Source: Candidatus Dependentiae bacterium (GTDB taxonomy: Bacteria; Babelota; Babeliae; Babelales; RVW-14). Taken from it: 64,000 bases of DNA. The DNA lies in assembly GCA_018266175.1 (NCBI GenBank), contig JAFEAY010000016.1, positions 1 to 64,000 of the forward strand, written 5' to 3'. A program made the translations under genes and the position numbers. Below, piece after piece: positions 62,300 to 64,000 of this stretch (its first letter is position 1; each line of letters begins with the position of its first letter). The notes below the pieces were generated by a model that saw nothing but the letters and a program-made list of their open reading frames with translations, searched no databases and was not told the origin of the DNA.

Positions 62300-62737
62300 T
62301 CAACCTCCTGAATGAAGTTCTTTACCACCACCATCTTCTCCGTTTTCTCCATAGGAGATTACTTCAAAGTAGCGATAAATATCTTTATGCTTTTCTGGTG
62401 GGCAGTTATAAACTATTTCATTACCCCATTTATCATTCAATTTTTCTTCATCAATGTATGGACCATCCCATTTTGCAGCAACTGCTTGAACGGTTGGACG
62501 ATCAACAAGCGCGCGCAGCCCACCCTCTTGCTTAGTAGGATAATGACCAATATGCATCTCATACAACGCAAGAGCACTCTTAAGTTCATTGAGATATGCA
62601 GTAGTTCCGGTCTCTTTGCCCATACTCATAAAGCGAAGAATTCGTGGTCCCCCAAGCGTTGCCATCATACCAATAATAAAAAGCACCACCATAATTTCAA
62701 TCATGGTAAATGCCTCATTTTTACGAACAATCATCAT
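62300..62737 (-). CDS. gspG: Major pseudopilin GspG
   Basis: 145 residues. NEA|FTMIEIMVVLFIIGMMATLGGPRIL with Glu at +5 and Ala at -1. GspG landmarks are complete: LNELKSALALYEMHIGHYPTKQEGGLRALVDRP in pieces, WDGPYIDEE-like and DKWGNEIVYNCP. The C-terminus is SYGENGEDGGGKEL, the calcium-binding loop region seen in T2SS major pseudopilins. It forms the pseudopilus shaft. Confidence 0.9.
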   Translation of the reverse strand: MMIVRKNEAFTMIEIMVVLFIIGMMATLGGPRILRFMSMGKETGTTAYLNELKSALALYEMHIGHYPTKQEGGLRALVDRPTVQAVAAKWDGPYIDEEKLNDKWGNEIVYNCPPEKHKDIYRYFEVISYGENGEDGGGKELHSGG

Positions 62738-62766
62738 AAGCTCCTCTGTATATTATTTACCGATAT

Positions 62767-63981
62767 TTACATGCCCGATATATCACTCATACTCATAATT
62801 GGTAAGAAAATTGCAATCACAATAAATCCTACAATTAAACCCATCACAATGGTCATAATTGGCGTTATCTTTGCAGTGAGCCCATCAGCAAGCTCTGAAA
62901 GCTCCGCATCATAATCATCGCCAACCGTAACTAACATGTGTCCTAATTTGCCCGACTGCTCGCCCGTGCTAATCATGTAACTTGCTATCTTGGGGAATAT
63001 TTTTGTTTCTTGCAAGTAGCGTGAAATTTTACCTTCTTTGATAATTTTGTCGCGCGCTTCTTTTAAGCGTTTAACCAGTACGGTATTTTCTACAATATTA
63101 CAAACAATATCAAGCGCCTCAGAAAGATTGACCCCACTTTCCAAAAGCATACCGAGCGTCTTACTAAATTGTACCACCGCTTTTGTTCTAGAAAAATATG
63201 AAGTCATGGGTAATTTTAATAACCACTCATCCCATTTGTATTTCCCCGCAGGTGTCGACTTCCAGTAGGTGAAGAGCATAACAATCCCAACTAAACCACC
63301 CGTTAAAAGAGTAAAATTATGAGTAACTAGATTTGAAGCGGCAATCAAAAATTGCGTTGGCCCTGGAAGCTCTTTACCCATTTTGGTAAACATATCACTC
63401 AATTTGGGCACAACAACCGTCAACATACCAACAACTACAAGCCCTGCAAATGAGAGCATCATAATTGGATAGGACATCGCCTTTTTCATTTTCTTTCTCA
63501 TTTCTTCGGCACGTTCAAGATACGAAGTTAAGCGCTCCAAAATCATATCCAACTTGCCACTAGCCTCACCGGCTTTAACCAGCTGCACATAGACATTAGA
63601 AAAAACGCGTGGGTATTTACCCATTTCACTGGCAAGCGATTCACCCGATTTGATGCCATCTTTAATTGAAATCAGAATGCGCGAAAAGCGGCCTTCAAAT
63701 TGTTCAGTCAAGAGCTCAATTGCTTGCAAAAGTGGAACACCTGAGCGAAGAAGGACTGCAAGCTGCTTAGTAAATAAAACTATTGTTTTAGTTTCGATTG
63801 GTCGTTCGAAGAGCGTTGCAAGAAATGATTGCCCACCACCACTCTTTACTTCAGCAATTTTAGTTGGCATGAGCCCTTGCCCACGCAATACCTCTTTTGC
63901 TACTTGCAATGAAGAAGCATCAAGAGTGCCTGAAGTTTTTGATCCTTTGCGATTAAACGCTTCGTAATGATAAAGGGGCAT
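62767..63981 (-). CDS. gspF: Type II secretion inner-membrane protein GspF
   Basis: 404 residues, complete. YHYEAFNRKGSKTSGTLDA start; two GspF domains (FTKQLAVLLRSGVPLLQAIELL and its repeat FSKTLGMLLESGVNLSEALDIV); membrane segments at about 165-190, 220-240 and 375-400; conserved MISTGEQSGKLGHML. GspF/PilC anchors the assembly ATPase. An AGAAGGAG ribosome site at the window edge precedes the ATG. GspE, GspD and the prepilin peptidase are not in view; they are probably to the right. Confidence 0.93.
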   Translation of the reverse strand: MPLYHYEAFNRKGSKTSGTLDASSLQVAKEVLRGQGLMPTKIAEVKSGGGQSFLATLFERPIETKTIVLFTKQLAVLLRSGVPLLQAIELLTEQFEGRFSRILISIKDGIKSGESLASEMGKYPRVFSNVYVQLVKAGEASGKLDMILERLTSYLERAEEMRKKMKKAMSYPIMMLSFAGLVVVGMLTVVVPKLSDMFTKMGKELPGPTQFLIAASNLVTHNFTLLTGGLVGIVMLFTYWKSTPAGKYKWDEWLLKLPMTSYFSRTKAVVQFSKTLGMLLESGVNLSEALDIVCNIVENTVLVKRLKEARDKIIKEGKISRYLQETKIFPKIASYMISTGEQSGKLGHMLVTVGDDYDAELSELADGLTAKITPIMTIVMGLIVGFIVIAIFLPIMSMSDISGM

Positions 63982-64000
63982 CTGATAACTCTCCTTCTAA

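Noticed and set aside
62312-62914. 200-codon frame antisense to gspG and gspF
   Set aside because: Shadow of two well-supported genes; composition rich in Ile, His and Asn, as expected from antisense translation.

Overview
The window is an AT-rich stretch from a Gram-negative-type bacterium. Genes for lipid A/LPS-type export (LptF/G-like), MlaD, a type II secretion pseudopilin operon and a Wzx flippase indicate an outer membrane. Many predicted secreted proteins carry eukaryote-like modules: WD40 propellers, an ankyrin-like repeat, a RING-like zinc cluster and a formin-like proline-rich region. Together these suggest a protist-associated or intracellular lifestyle. My best guess is a member of Candidatus Dependentiae (TM6); this is inferred from gene style, not from a marker gene.

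Layout. (1) 1-9956: a minus-strand cluster of five signal-peptide WD40 genes (the first is cut by the window edge), with a HigBA-type toxin-antitoxin pair inserted at 629-1402. A broken 5' copy of the cytidylyltransferase gene lies at 5627-5740, joined to WD40 fragments. (2) 10180-25286: one tightly packed plus-strand polysaccharide operon of 14 genes. It encodes CDP-glucose synthesis and dehydration, sugar reductase/epimerases, a split transketolase, UDP-xylose synthase, glycosyltransferases, methyltransferase and flippase. (3) 25360-29649: an MNT/HEPN pair, two small secreted proteins (ankyrin-like and RING-like) and an unusual MutS-family protein with a signal peptide and a histidine-rich loop. 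(4) 29870-35500: UDP-glucose dehydrogenase, a secreted beta-propeller protein, a glycosyltransferase and a methyltransferase. (5) 35546-40577: three minus-strand exported proteins that share a new C-terminal domain; one has a long proline-rich region. (6) 40870-54598: housekeeping genes (GrpE, PssA, HtrA, TlyA, LptF/G-like, DUF502, GlmM, LysE-like exporter, S24 repressor, RNase HII, HAS-barrel protein) and two lineage-specific exported proteins. (7) 54630-57445: small exported proteins and a further WD40 gene with eight near-identical 123-bp repeats. (8) 57558-63981: MlaD followed on the minus strand by GspK, J, I, H, G and F.

How the genes connect. RfbF and RfbG make CDP-4-keto-6-deoxyglucose. 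Ugd and the UXS-like enzyme would take UDP-glucose through UDP-glucuronate to UDP-xylose. The glycosyltransferases and Wzx would build and flip a surface glycan. The Gsp pseudopilins provide a secretion or pilus machine that could export the many signal-peptide proteins. GlmM supplies glucosamine-1-phosphate for the envelope.

The most notable points are: the mosaic recombination scars tying the WD40 family to rfbF; the exported MutS-like ATPase with an altered Walker B; the three-gene family sharing a C-terminal module, including a formin-like proline-rich member; the split transketolase in a CDP-sugar operon; and a G9 tract at the start of one exported protein. No tRNA, rRNA, CRISPR or insertion sequence was seen.
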